A stretch of 8,824 bases of DNA from an uncultured Prevotella sp. (GTDB lineage: Bacteria > Bacteroidota > Bacteroidia > Bacteroidales > Bacteroidaceae), in NCBI GenBank assembly GCA_945637645.1, contig CALZDK010000077.1, positions 1 through 8,824 on the forward strand, read 5' to 3'. The number at the start of each line of letters is the position of its first letter. Positions within the stretch are counted from its first letter, which is position 1. Position numbers and translations under genes: made by a program. This document shows, one piece after another, positions 1 through 6,762 of this stretch. The notes under the pieces were generated by a model. That model saw nothing but the letters and a program-made list of their open reading frames with translations, was not told the DNA's origin and did no database searches.

Positions 1-943
1 GTACGTTGCAGGTAAGGGCGAGACCCGAACCACAGACGAGAGTTGACGGCATCAGAATCCGGTGGTCGCTGGTGCGGAACAGAGAACGGACGAGATGTGG
101 AACGGCAAGACCGATGAACATTATCGGACCACAATAGGCGGTGACAACGGCTGCCAGCAATCCTGAACTCACAATAACCGCCATGCGAGAATGTCGGATG
201 TCAAGCCCAAGGTTGCGGGCATAGTTGTCGCCGAGCAGAAGCATATTCATGGTCTTTATCAGCAACATGCTTGATGGTAGAAGAATGCAGATGAGAATTG
301 CAAATACAAGGAGTTGTGTACCTGATGTCTGCGAGAAACAGCCCAATCCCCACACCACATAAGCCTTCACGTCTTCCTCTGGGCTGAAAAACTTCAACAC
401 GCCTATTATGGCATTTGCCAAGTAGCCTGTCATTACTCCAATTAGCAATAGTGTGACGTTGCCACGCACATATTGCGCAACGAGAATTATAAGTCCAAGA
501 ACCGCTAAGGAGCCAATGATTGCAGCTACGGTTATAGCAACGTCGCCAATATATCCAAGTCTGCTTAACACAATTCCGCCAATGGAGTTTGACAGAAGCA
601 CGACAAAAGCAACACCAAGCGAAGCTCCATTACTAACGCCAAGTACCGATGGACCCGCCAACGGATTGCGGAACACGGTCTGCATTTGTAACCCACTGAC
701 GGCAAGCCCCGACCCGGCAAACATTGCTGTTATGGTTTGTGGCATACGTGAGCTGAAGATGATGTTTTGCCAAATTGTCAGTTCTCCTTCCGAAAATTCT
801 TTAAGAAGCGTAGGTATTCCGCCAACAATGCCGATGATTGCTTTAAGTGGTATGTTTACCGTTCCGATAACCAAGTTTGTTACAAACAGCAATATGTTCA
901 CTGTGATAAGCAACAAGATGAGTAACAGATAGTTTTGCTTCAT
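1..943 (-). CDS. FecCD/BtuC-family ABC transporter permease, 3' end outside window
   Basis: This is the inner-membrane permease of a binding-protein-dependent ABC importer of the iron-siderophore/vitamin B12 class. The reading frame opens with ATG at 941-943 and stays open for 314 codons to the left edge, so the last part (about 20-35 residues in a usual 330-350 residue member) is missing. It begins with a hydrophobic helix (about residues 5-27). The family signature RNPLAGPSVLGVSNGA lies at residues 92-107, further hydrophobic stretches lie at about 133-157, 163-183 and 208-229, and the segment GPIMFIGLAVPHLVRSLFR at 272-290 matches the conserved GPIxFxGLxxPHxxR region near the ATPase-contact loop. 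The start overlaps the stop of the binding-protein gene as ATGA (940-943), implying translational coupling. No Shine-Dalgarno sequence is seen. The ATPase gene is expected just beyond the left edge. Substrate is inferred from context to be a corrinoid; iron or cobalt chelates remain possible. Confidence 0.93.
   Translation of the reverse strand, partial: MKQNYLLLILLLITVNILLFVTNLVIGTVNIPLKAIIGIVGGIPTLLKEFSEGELTIWQNIIFSSRMPQTITAMFAGSGLAVSGLQMQTVFRNPLAGPSVLGVSNGASLGVAFVVLLSNSIGGIVLSRLGYIGDVAITVAAIIGSLAVLGLIILVAQYVRGNVTLLLIGVMTGYLANAIIGVLKFFSPEEDVKAYVVWGLGCFSQTSGTQLLVFAILICILLPSSMLLIKTMNMLLLGDNYARNLGLDIRHSRMAVIVSSGLLAAVVTAYCGPIMFIGLAVPHLVRSLFRTSDHRILMPSTLVCGSGLALTCNV
940..943 (-). other. ATGA stop/start overlap, binding protein to permease
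   Basis: The TGA of the binding-protein gene (940-942) overlaps the permease ATG (941-943). This supports both the permease start and co-translation of the two importer components. Confidence 0.9.
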
Positions 944-2064
944 TTCAATAACTTATAGAAAGTCGGTTTATAATCATCGGGCATCAGCTCTGGATGGAAG
1001 ATAGCAACGAAATCGGCAAGCACCTTGTCTGGCTCCACGGGTGAGATTTCATAGTAGGGCGTTCGTTTCATGTTGCAGTATATAACTTTTCGTTCCTTGA
1101 ATGCCTTAAACAGTGTGTTGCGTTTTTCCGATTTCTCCAATGCCTCATAGCTAAAGTCGCCTTGGAAACTGTTCAGTATGCGCCAGTAGTCGGCGTTTGC
1201 AGCTTTTGCATACAGCGATTCAAACTCGATAGGTACGCCGCCTGTGTTCTCATCGTGGATTACATAGTCGGCACCGGCATCGCGGAATATTTGTGCAAGA
1301 TAGTTTTTGCCACCAACGGCATACCAATTGCCACCGTGCATCTCGCCGCTCAGTATTGTAGGCTTCTCTTTGGTTTTAGCAACCTTTGCCTTCAATGTGT
1401 TGTAGCGTGATTCAATCTGCTCGAAAACCTTGTTGGCTTCCTTTTCCTTGCCTATGAACATACCTACAAACTTTATCCATTCTGCCTGACCGAGAGGGTC
1501 GAGTTCCTTGTAGCCGAGGTGTGGAACAAGCGGCACTCCTGATTCCTTTATGGCATCGTAGCCGCCACGTTTGAAAGGCGAGATGAAAATCACGTCGGCA
1601 TTGGCAGCCAACACAAGTTCTGTGTCGAAATTTCCCTCCACGCCTATCTTCACAATGTCGCCTCGTTTCACTCGTTCGAGAATGTCCTTGTTGAAAAGGT
1701 TTTTCGTGCCCGTTATTCCCTTAACCACGTCATGTGCATTGAGGGCAGTGAAGTTTGAGAGTTGAAGCATAGTCATCAGTATCGTGCGCTTTATCGGCAC
1801 TTCGATTCTTGTATATCCATCTGGAGTTTTTGAATTATTACCATGGGGAACGAGGGCGAAATGATAAGACCGAGAATTTCCTTTCTGAGGGTCTTTCACA
1901 TCCACCAGCCTTATTCCGTTTCCTCCATTTCTCACGTTGAACCCTTTGGCATTTTTTATCTCAATAGTCGATGGGTTGCCGACAATGTTTTCTTTCATAT
2001 TGCTCTTGTTTCCGCACGATGCGCAGACGAGCATTGCTGCGATGAAAATAAAAATCTGTTTCAT
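940..2064 (-). CDS. ABC transporter substrate-binding lipoprotein, BtuF/FecB class
   Basis: This 374-residue protein is the periplasmic ligand-binding component of an ABC importer. Residues 1-17 form a short lipoprotein signal (hydrophobic core IFIFIAAMLV, then CASC with Cys17 as the likely lipidated residue), although the -3 position is Cys rather than the usual Leu. Residues about 39-75 (AKGFNVRNG...YHFALVPHG) form the extra N-terminal strand region that I recall from Bacteroidetes FecB-like proteins, and the binding fold starts near RIEVPIKRTILMT (86-98). Further landmarks are VKGITGTKNLFN (114-125), ADVIFISPFKRGG (156-168), PLVPHLGYKELDPLGQAEWIKFVGMFIG (178-205), and the closing helix KVLADFVAIFHPEL (347-360), all typical of Periplasmic_binding_2. 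The start shares one base with the stop of the CbiJ-CbiD gene (TAATG), and the stop overlaps the permease start (ATGA). Position next to the permease and the cobalamin genes suggests corrinoid binding; this is inference, and siderophore or cobalt chelates are alternatives. Confidence 0.9.
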   Translation of the reverse strand: MKQIFIFIAAMLVCASCGNKSNMKENIVGNPSTIEIKNAKGFNVRNGGNGIRLVDVKDPQKGNSRSYHFALVPHGNNSKTPDGYTRIEVPIKRTILMTMLQLSNFTALNAHDVVKGITGTKNLFNKDILERVKRGDIVKIGVEGNFDTELVLAANADVIFISPFKRGGYDAIKESGVPLVPHLGYKELDPLGQAEWIKFVGMFIGKEKEANKVFEQIESRYNTLKAKVAKTKEKPTILSGEMHGGNWYAVGGKNYLAQIFRDAGADYVIHDENTGGVPIEFESLYAKAANADYWRILNSFQGDFSYEALEKSEKRNTLFKAFKERKVIYCNMKRTPYYEISPVEPDKVLADFVAIFHPELMPDDYKPTFYKLLK

Positions 2065-2066
2065 TA
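2062..2066 (-). other. TAATG junction, cbiJD to binding-protein gene
   Basis: The TAA stop of cbiJD (2064-2066) and the ATG of the binding-protein gene (2062-2064) share one base. This junction is where the operon passes from corrin synthesis to transport, with no intergenic space for a terminator or separate leader. Confidence 0.9.
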
Positions 2067-3779
2067 TTCTTTTAGTATTATGATTTCGAGTTTACTATTT
2101 GATAGAAGGGGAGTGCATACTCTGAGACAATGTCGCGCAAGGACTTTAACAAATGACTCGTGCTGGTCTTGGGGAATGAGTGTCCAGAGTTCTTTGGCAA
2201 GAGTTATGGAATAGACTTTTTTCACCGTGTCAGCTTGACATCCCGCCTCTTCTGTCATCTGGGCAATGAAACTCTTGTCCATTGTAGATCGTCGGCTATG
2301 TGTGTCGAGATGTCCTGAAGCAAGTTTAACAGCCTTGCCTATCATCATCACGAGGTGTATGTTGGATATTCCGAGTTCATCGGCAATGGAGATGGTCGCA
2401 CCAATGTAATTGCCATATTCCACGAATGCTTGTGGCGGCAGGGTGGGGAAGCGTTGGCGTACGAGACGTTCGCTTTTGGCTCCGCTGCTGATAACTATGT
2501 CGCTGCTGCCCGAAGCTGCGGCGACTGTGACGCATTTGCGTATGCTATCCACGAAAGCCTCTTCTGAGAATGGTTTTATTATTCCTGAAATGCCAACAAT
2601 GGAGATTCCGCCCATGATTCCGAGTCGAGGGTTGAAAGTGCGTTGAGCCAACAGTTCGCCGTTAACTACTGATATGGTGACTTTTACATGGGCATCGTTG
2701 AGGTTGCGGCGAATCATCTCACGCGGAACACGGTTTATGGCAGCCTCTTCTGGCGGATAGTCGAAACCGGGAAGTGTGAAATGTCCCACGCCTTCGCCTC
2801 CAATGATTGTCAGTTCACCGTCTGTTGGCTCTACCTTTGCTCTTATCTCTGCACCATTGGTCACGTCTGGGTCGTCGCCGCTTTCTTTTATCGTGTATGC
2901 ATAGCCGTCGGAATAGTGAGCTTCCACCATAATTGTCTCTCCGTTGGGAAGTGTTACAGGCATTGCCCCAGATTGTTTGCGGTAGGCGGCAATGGCTGCT
3001 GCTGTGGCATAGGTGCCTGTCGTAAGTCCGCTGTGTAGTGGATAGAAGTCGGGAAGCAGTTGTTCTACCATTCTTCTTAGTCCGTGTTCGCCGTTCACAG
3101 TCTTGAAATAGTCTGGCGTTGCGGGTCGTCTGATGGCAATAATCCTCATTCCTTGCTTGCGTGCTTTTTCAACCTTTTCAATAAATCCCCCACTTATCCC
3201 GCTTTCCTTTAGAATAATGGTTCCCTTGTCTCCCATAGTAGGGCTAAATGATTGTGTGGCGGAAAGTATCAGACGGTTGTCGGGTATGCCTTCGGCATGA
3301 GCTTGAGCAAGGCTCGATGGCCGGTCGAGAATGTGGTAAAACACTTTGCAGCCTTTCTCTTCAAGTCGCTTCATCTTTGAAATGCTTTGCACCCCTGTTG
3401 TTGCCAATACGGTACTGCCATTGTTGACAAGGTCGATGGCTTCGTCGTATGTGTCGCACCACACTATGTCGTTGTCTCTCTTGGGAAAGATGCGCTCGTA
3501 TCGTATGGCAGGAATGTTGAGGCTCTCTGCCACCTTTGCCACCGTGGAGTGTAGATGTGCAGCAAAAGGGTGGGCGGAGTCTATTATTAGCTGTATATCG
3601 TGTTCCTTGCAGAATGTCGCCATTTTGTCTTGCGTCATGGCTCCACTGATGGCCATGCCATGGCACAGGTCAACCTTCTGCTCTCCCGTCTTGGTCGAGT
3701 AGTAGTACGTTTTGCCGGCTTCTTCCAGCTCCTTCACGGTCTTGCGTCCTTCTGTTGTACCTCCGAATACGAGTATCAT
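2064..3779 (-). CDS. cbiJD: CbiJ-CbiD fusion: cobalt-precorrin-6A reductase / cobalt-precorrin-5B C1-methyltransferase
   Basis: This is a 571-residue bifunctional cytoplasmic enzyme of corrin-ring synthesis. Residues 1 to about 243 are the CbiJ/CobK reductase, which reduces the macrocycle of cobalt-precorrin-6A with a nicotinamide cofactor. Marks are the nucleotide-binding start LVFGGTTEGR (3-12), IDSAHPFAAHLH (66-77), IRYER (92-96), LATTGVQSI (125-133) and KESGISGGFIEKV (191-203). Residues about 246-571 are CbiD, the SAM-dependent C1 methyltransferase, with GLTTGTYATAAAIAA (251-265), GDDPDVTNGAEI (301-312), GEGVGHFT (328-335), INRVPREMI (348-356) and GKAVKLASGHLDTHS (481-495). Both domains look full length and the linker is very short. 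CbiD makes the substrate of CbiJ, so the C-terminal domain acts first. CbiD is a marker of the anaerobic route. The ATG overlaps the previous stop by four bases (ATGA) and is preceded by a consensus AAGGAG at four bases. The downstream gene starts at TAATG. Confidence 0.96.
   Translation of the reverse strand: MILVFGGTTEGRKTVKELEEAGKTYYYSTKTGEQKVDLCHGMAISGAMTQDKMATFCKEHDIQLIIDSAHPFAAHLHSTVAKVAESLNIPAIRYERIFPKRDNDIVWCDTYDEAIDLVNNGSTVLATTGVQSISKMKRLEEKGCKVFYHILDRPSSLAQAHAEGIPDNRLILSATQSFSPTMGDKGTIILKESGISGGFIEKVEKARKQGMRIIAIRRPATPDYFKTVNGEHGLRRMVEQLLPDFYPLHSGLTTGTYATAAAIAAYRKQSGAMPVTLPNGETIMVEAHYSDGYAYTIKESGDDPDVTNGAEIRAKVEPTDGELTIIGGEGVGHFTLPGFDYPPEEAAINRVPREMIRRNLNDAHVKVTISVVNGELLAQRTFNPRLGIMGGISIVGISGIIKPFSEEAFVDSIRKCVTVAAASGSSDIVISSGAKSERLVRQRFPTLPPQAFVEYGNYIGATISIADELGISNIHLVMMIGKAVKLASGHLDTHSRRSTMDKSFIAQMTEEAGCQADTVKKVYSITLAKELWTLIPQDQHESFVKVLARHCLRVCTPLLSNSKLEIIILKE
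3776..3779 (-). other. ATGA stop/start overlap, cbiGF to cbiJD
   Basis: The TGA of cbiGF (3776-3778) overlaps the ATG of cbiJD (3777-3779) by the ATGA arrangement, indicating translational coupling of two enzymes that act on consecutive intermediates. Confidence 0.9.
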
Positions 3780-5569
3780 TCTTCTCCTTGTCTGTAAAGA
3801 TGGGTAAAGTTTTTGTCGTAGAGTTTCGAACGGTGGGAGTGGAGTGGAGAAAGAGGCGTGATATTACCTACAGCCTCTCCTACTACTATCATTGTTGTCA
3901 GGGTGAGGTTGTTATCCTTCACCAGATTAACGAGATGTGAGAGTTGTCCTCGCCATATTTTTTGGTCACGCCATGTAAGGTGATGGCATACGGCAACAGG
4001 CGTTTTCGGAGGATATTCCTGCAGCAGTTGCGCCTGTACGTCGTCAACCAATGCGGCACTTAGGAAGATGCACATAGTGCTTCGGCTTCGGGCAAGCAGA
4101 TGCAGTTTCTCGCGTTCGGGCATTGGAGTGCGTCCTTCGCCCCTGGTGAGTATGATGGTTTGGCAACGCTCGGGAATGGTGAACTGTGAGCGCAGTTCGG
4201 CAGCTGCGGCGAGAAACGACGATATTCCTGGAGTGATGTGATAGCTTATGCCGTTTGCCTCCAAAAAACTCATCTGTTCCTGTATGGCTCCGAAGATGCA
4301 TGGATCGCCGGTGTGCAGGCGCACGACGAGCTTTCCACGGTCGGTGTACTTCTTCATGAGCTCACATTGTTCCTCAAGATTCATTGAGGCACTGCTTCTT
4401 ACCATGGCTCCCTCCTTGGCATAGTGGGTTAGTTCTCGTGGTACGAGACTCCCTGCATATAGTATCAGGTCTGCATGCTGAAGGAACCGCTTTCCACGAA
4501 CAGATACAAGTTCTGGGTCGCCTGGTCCGGCTCCAACAATTTCAACATGTCCGCATCGTATGAAGTCCTTGTCCATTGCCACTGCGAGAGTCCATTGTGA
4601 GCCGCGTTGTTTGGGCAATGTCAATATGCCTGCATCATTTCCGGTACCGCTTCCCAAGAGTGCTGCCGCTTCGCATACACTGGGAGTGCCGACGTGTTTT
4701 TCCACGGTTTTGCTTGGGTTGGGCACTTCCACGTCTCTCAGTTCCTCAGCGGCGTAGAAGTTAAAGGTAAATCCTCGGCGTTGCAGTTCCTTCACCACCT
4801 TTTCGTCTTTCTTCAGGTCGATGGTGGCGAATATCTTTATTGCCCTTTCGCTAATCCCGTTTGCGGCAAGGCAGTCCTGTATTTCGTCTATGCAACCCAT
4901 ATCGGCATCGTGTGCCAGCCCTATGCCAACGTTTATGCAACGGGGAATGTAGTGAAGACATGGTGTCGAGAGTGTGGACGGGACGTTCACACTTCCAGTG
5001 ACGGCAATGATTAAGTCGAATTCTTCCTCCTTGATTTCCTCTGCCTTGTAGAATACGGTGACGTGCGACGGCAAGTTCTGTTCGAGCCACTCTGTGCCTC
5101 GGTCTTTTACTTCGAGCAGAAGTGCGGTGGGACGACGGTTGACGAAGATGGCAATCTCGTTGTTTATGTCCTCTTGCTCCATTGTCCACTCAAATCTTTC
5201 GGCAAGGGTGTCGAGTTGCCACAGCCCCTCGTTGTCGCTGCGTGTCGTTATAACAGGTGTTGCTCCGGTAGAGTGTGCCACCTCGGTAGCCAGTGAGTTG
5301 GCTCCGCCTATGTGTCCTGAAACCACGGCAATGGCATGGCATGCCGTTGTGTCGAGGCATACCACTGCAGGATCGTGATGTTTGTCGGCGAGTAGTGGCG
5401 CTATAGTTCTCACGCAGATGCCGAGGGCAGAGATGAACACAAAACCATCGTATTTCTGCCAAAGTTCCGCTACTTGATAATGTCGGATTATGTCCCCTCC
5501 AAGTTCGCGCTGTATAGTTTCTGCCAATTGTCGGCTCTCTTCCGATATGGTTGCTATTGCTTTACGCAT
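3776..5569 (-). CDS. cbiGF: CbiG-CbiF fusion: cobalt-precorrin-5A hydrolase / cobalt-precorrin-4 C11-methyltransferase
   Basis: This is a 597-residue bifunctional enzyme. Residues 1 to about 335 are CbiG, which opens the lactone ring and releases the C2 fragment as acetaldehyde from cobalt-precorrin-5A. The N-terminal part shows GFVFISALGICVRTIAPLL (42-60) and VVSGHIGGANSLATEVA (82-98) followed by PVITTRSDNEG (105-115). The C-terminal CobE-like part shows INVGIG (212-217) and VCEAAALLGSGTGNDAGILTLP (298-319). Residues about 340-569 are CbiF/CobM, a class III SAM methyltransferase, with the SAM loop VGAGPGDPEL (345-354), LHTGDPCIFGA (418-428) and TPGISSFLAAAAEL (446-459). A tail of about 28 residues follows. 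CbiF produces the substrate of CbiG, so the C-terminal domain acts first. The start at 5567-5569 lies inside the end of the CbiE-CbiT gene (16-base overlap, different frame). The homology begins right at MRKAIATISE, which supports this start. CbiG is a second marker of the anaerobic pathway. Confidence 0.96.
   Translation of the reverse strand: MRKAIATISEESRQLAETIQRELGGDIIRHYQVAELWQKYDGFVFISALGICVRTIAPLLADKHHDPAVVCLDTTACHAIAVVSGHIGGANSLATEVAHSTGATPVITTRSDNEGLWQLDTLAERFEWTMEQEDINNEIAIFVNRRPTALLLEVKDRGTEWLEQNLPSHVTVFYKAEEIKEEEFDLIIAVTGSVNVPSTLSTPCLHYIPRCINVGIGLAHDADMGCIDEIQDCLAANGISERAIKIFATIDLKKDEKVVKELQRRGFTFNFYAAEELRDVEVPNPSKTVEKHVGTPSVCEAAALLGSGTGNDAGILTLPKQRGSQWTLAVAMDKDFIRCGHVEIVGAGPGDPELVSVRGKRFLQHADLILYAGSLVPRELTHYAKEGAMVRSSASMNLEEQCELMKKYTDRGKLVVRLHTGDPCIFGAIQEQMSFLEANGISYHITPGISSFLAAAAELRSQFTIPERCQTIILTRGEGRTPMPEREKLHLLARSRSTMCIFLSAALVDDVQAQLLQEYPPKTPVAVCHHLTWRDQKIWRGQLSHLVNLVKDNNLTLTTMIVVGEAVGNITPLSPLHSHRSKLYDKNFTHLYRQGEE
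3784..3789 (-). promoter_or_regulatory. Consensus Shine-Dalgarno AAGGAG for cbiJD
   Basis: On the minus strand AAGGAG is followed by AAGA and then the ATG at 3777-3779, a spacing of four bases. It sits in the last codons of cbiGF (encoding QGEE) and immediately precedes the ATGA overlap. It is the only strong ribosome-binding site seen among the six start codons in the window; it supports the chosen start of cbiJD. Because it is also coding sequence, chance codon use is possible. Confidence 0.6.
5554..5569 (-). other. 16-base coding overlap, cbiET to cbiGF
   Basis: The cbiGF ATG (5567-5569) lies within the last codons of cbiET, whose TAG stop is at 5554-5556. The overlapping bases encode the last few residues of CbiT in one frame and MRKAI in the other. 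This is the longest overlap in the operon. Confidence 0.9.
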
Positions 5570-6756
5570 TTTACTATTTCTATTGGGTTATAGTCGTTAA
5601 GTTGTATTCTTGTTTCAGCCATGAGTTTTAGTCCGAGCATCTGGCAAGTGCCGCGGAACTTCTCTTTGCTGTCTTTTGTCACACAGTTCATTACGATGCA
5701 GCCTCCCGTGTTCAGTAGGTGTCTCAGTCGGGCTATCATCTCAACGAGCCGTCCACCGTGTCCTCCAATAAACACGCTGTCGGGTCGTGGCAGTGTGGTG
5801 AGGTCTTGACGGAAGAAGTCGCCGATTATGGTTGTTATTCCTGGTGTGCCGAAATGCCGCGTGTTCAGTTCCATCAGTTTCCCTCCTTCCTCGCGTCGCT
5901 CGAAGGCAACAATGTCTATCAAGGGGAAGAGTCGCTTTGCCTCTATCGACACGCTGCCCGTGCAGAAGCCGATGTCCCACATCACCTTGCTTTGTCCAAG
6001 ATTCATGGCCTGAAGCGATAGAAGTCGGATAGGCATCTTTGTCATCATGCCTGGACGTCCGTCGAGCACGGCGAAGTCTTCGTCAGGAAGACCAAATGTC
6101 GGGGTGAGACGAGTGATGCTTGGGGAGTGAAGAACAAGGATTACGCAGTTTGGTGTTGTAAACGTTCTTTCGGCAGCTTCTTCGAGTGTGCATTTTGTGA
6201 TACGTTCCTCGCTGTCGTTGCCAAGCCTCTCGCCTACATACATAATATAATTATTGTAGCCGTAAGCCAACATCCTTTGTACTATGGCGGTTGGTGTGTG
6301 GGTATTGTCGGTCAGGCAGCCTATTTTCGTCTTCCCTTCTATCAGGGCAGCGTCGAAGGCGTTCCATGGACGGCCGGTGAGTGACACCACTGTCATATCG
6401 TGATAGGGCAAGGTGATGCGGTGTGCGAGCGTCTGAAGCGAGTTGAATGTTGGCACAACCTCTATAGCGGCATTGGGAAACTCTCTTTGCAATGTGGCAG
6501 CAAAACCGTGGAATAGCGGGTCTCCAGAGGCAAAGACGATGATGTCATCGTCAATGCCCCGATATTGTGCGAACACATTTTCAAGTGGAACGGTGATGTC
6601 AATCCACTTCGCTTCCTTGGGAAGTAGAGAGGCAACAAGCTCGTGGTGTCGCTTCCCGCCGGAGAATACTCTTGTGCGAGCAATTTTGGTCTCGACATGA
6701 CTATTGACGAAGGGAGGCTGCTTGTCTGTTATTCCAATTATCGTAAGTTTTTTCAT
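5554..6756 (-). CDS. cbiET: CbiE-CbiT fusion: cobalt-precorrin-7 C5-methyltransferase / cobalt-precorrin-6B C15-methyltransferase (decarboxylating)
   Basis: This 400-residue enzyme has the same two-domain plan as aerobic CobL. Residues 1 to about 220 are CbiE, a class III SAM methyltransferase with FSGGKRHHEL (31-40), VFASGDPLFHGFA (74-86) and SLTGRPWNAFD (125-135). Its N-terminal loop reads GITDKQPP (8-15) instead of the usual GxGPG. Residues about 225-400 are CbiT, a class I Rossmann methyltransferase that methylates C15 and decarboxylates the C12 acetate. It shows the entry MTKMPIRLLSLQAMNL (238-253), motif I WDIGFCTGSVSIEA (260-273), DIVAFERREEG (281-291) and SVFIGGHGG (327-335), followed by the NTGGCIVMNCVT strand (349-360). 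In the anaerobic route CbiT acts before CbiE, so the C-terminal domain again precedes the N-terminal one. The gene starts six bases after the CbiH-CbiC stop with an A-rich leader (AAAGAACA). Its stop lies within the CbiG-CbiF start region. Confidence 0.95.
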   Translation of the reverse strand: MKKLTIIGITDKQPPFVNSHVETKIARTRVFSGGKRHHELVASLLPKEAKWIDITVPLENVFAQYRGIDDDIIVFASGDPLFHGFAATLQREFPNAAIEVVPTFNSLQTLAHRITLPYHDMTVVSLTGRPWNAFDAALIEGKTKIGCLTDNTHTPTAIVQRMLAYGYNNYIMYVGERLGNDSEERITKCTLEEAAERTFTTPNCVILVLHSPSITRLTPTFGLPDEDFAVLDGRPGMMTKMPIRLLSLQAMNLGQSKVMWDIGFCTGSVSIEAKRLFPLIDIVAFERREEGGKLMELNTRHFGTPGITTIIGDFFRQDLTTLPRPDSVFIGGHGGRLVEMIARLRHLLNTGGCIVMNCVTKDSKEKFRGTCQMLGLKLMAETRIQLNDYNPIEIVKCVKQ

Positions 6757-6762
6757 TGTTCT

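Noticed and set aside
453..932. 159-codon open frame on the plus strand.
   Set aside because: It lies antisense to the permease gene, whose FecCD motifs are clear, and its own product is low-complexity with no recognisable domain.
4851..5189. 112-codon open frame on the minus strand, with other long alternative frames inside cbiGF, cbiJD and cbiET.
   Set aside because: They are in the wrong frame of strongly conserved enzyme domains and give Arg/His-rich products typical of frame shadows.
6757..6762. Terminator or riboswitch between operon genes.
   Set aside because: The only intergenic space is six bases and all other junctions overlap, so such an element could only lie outside the window.
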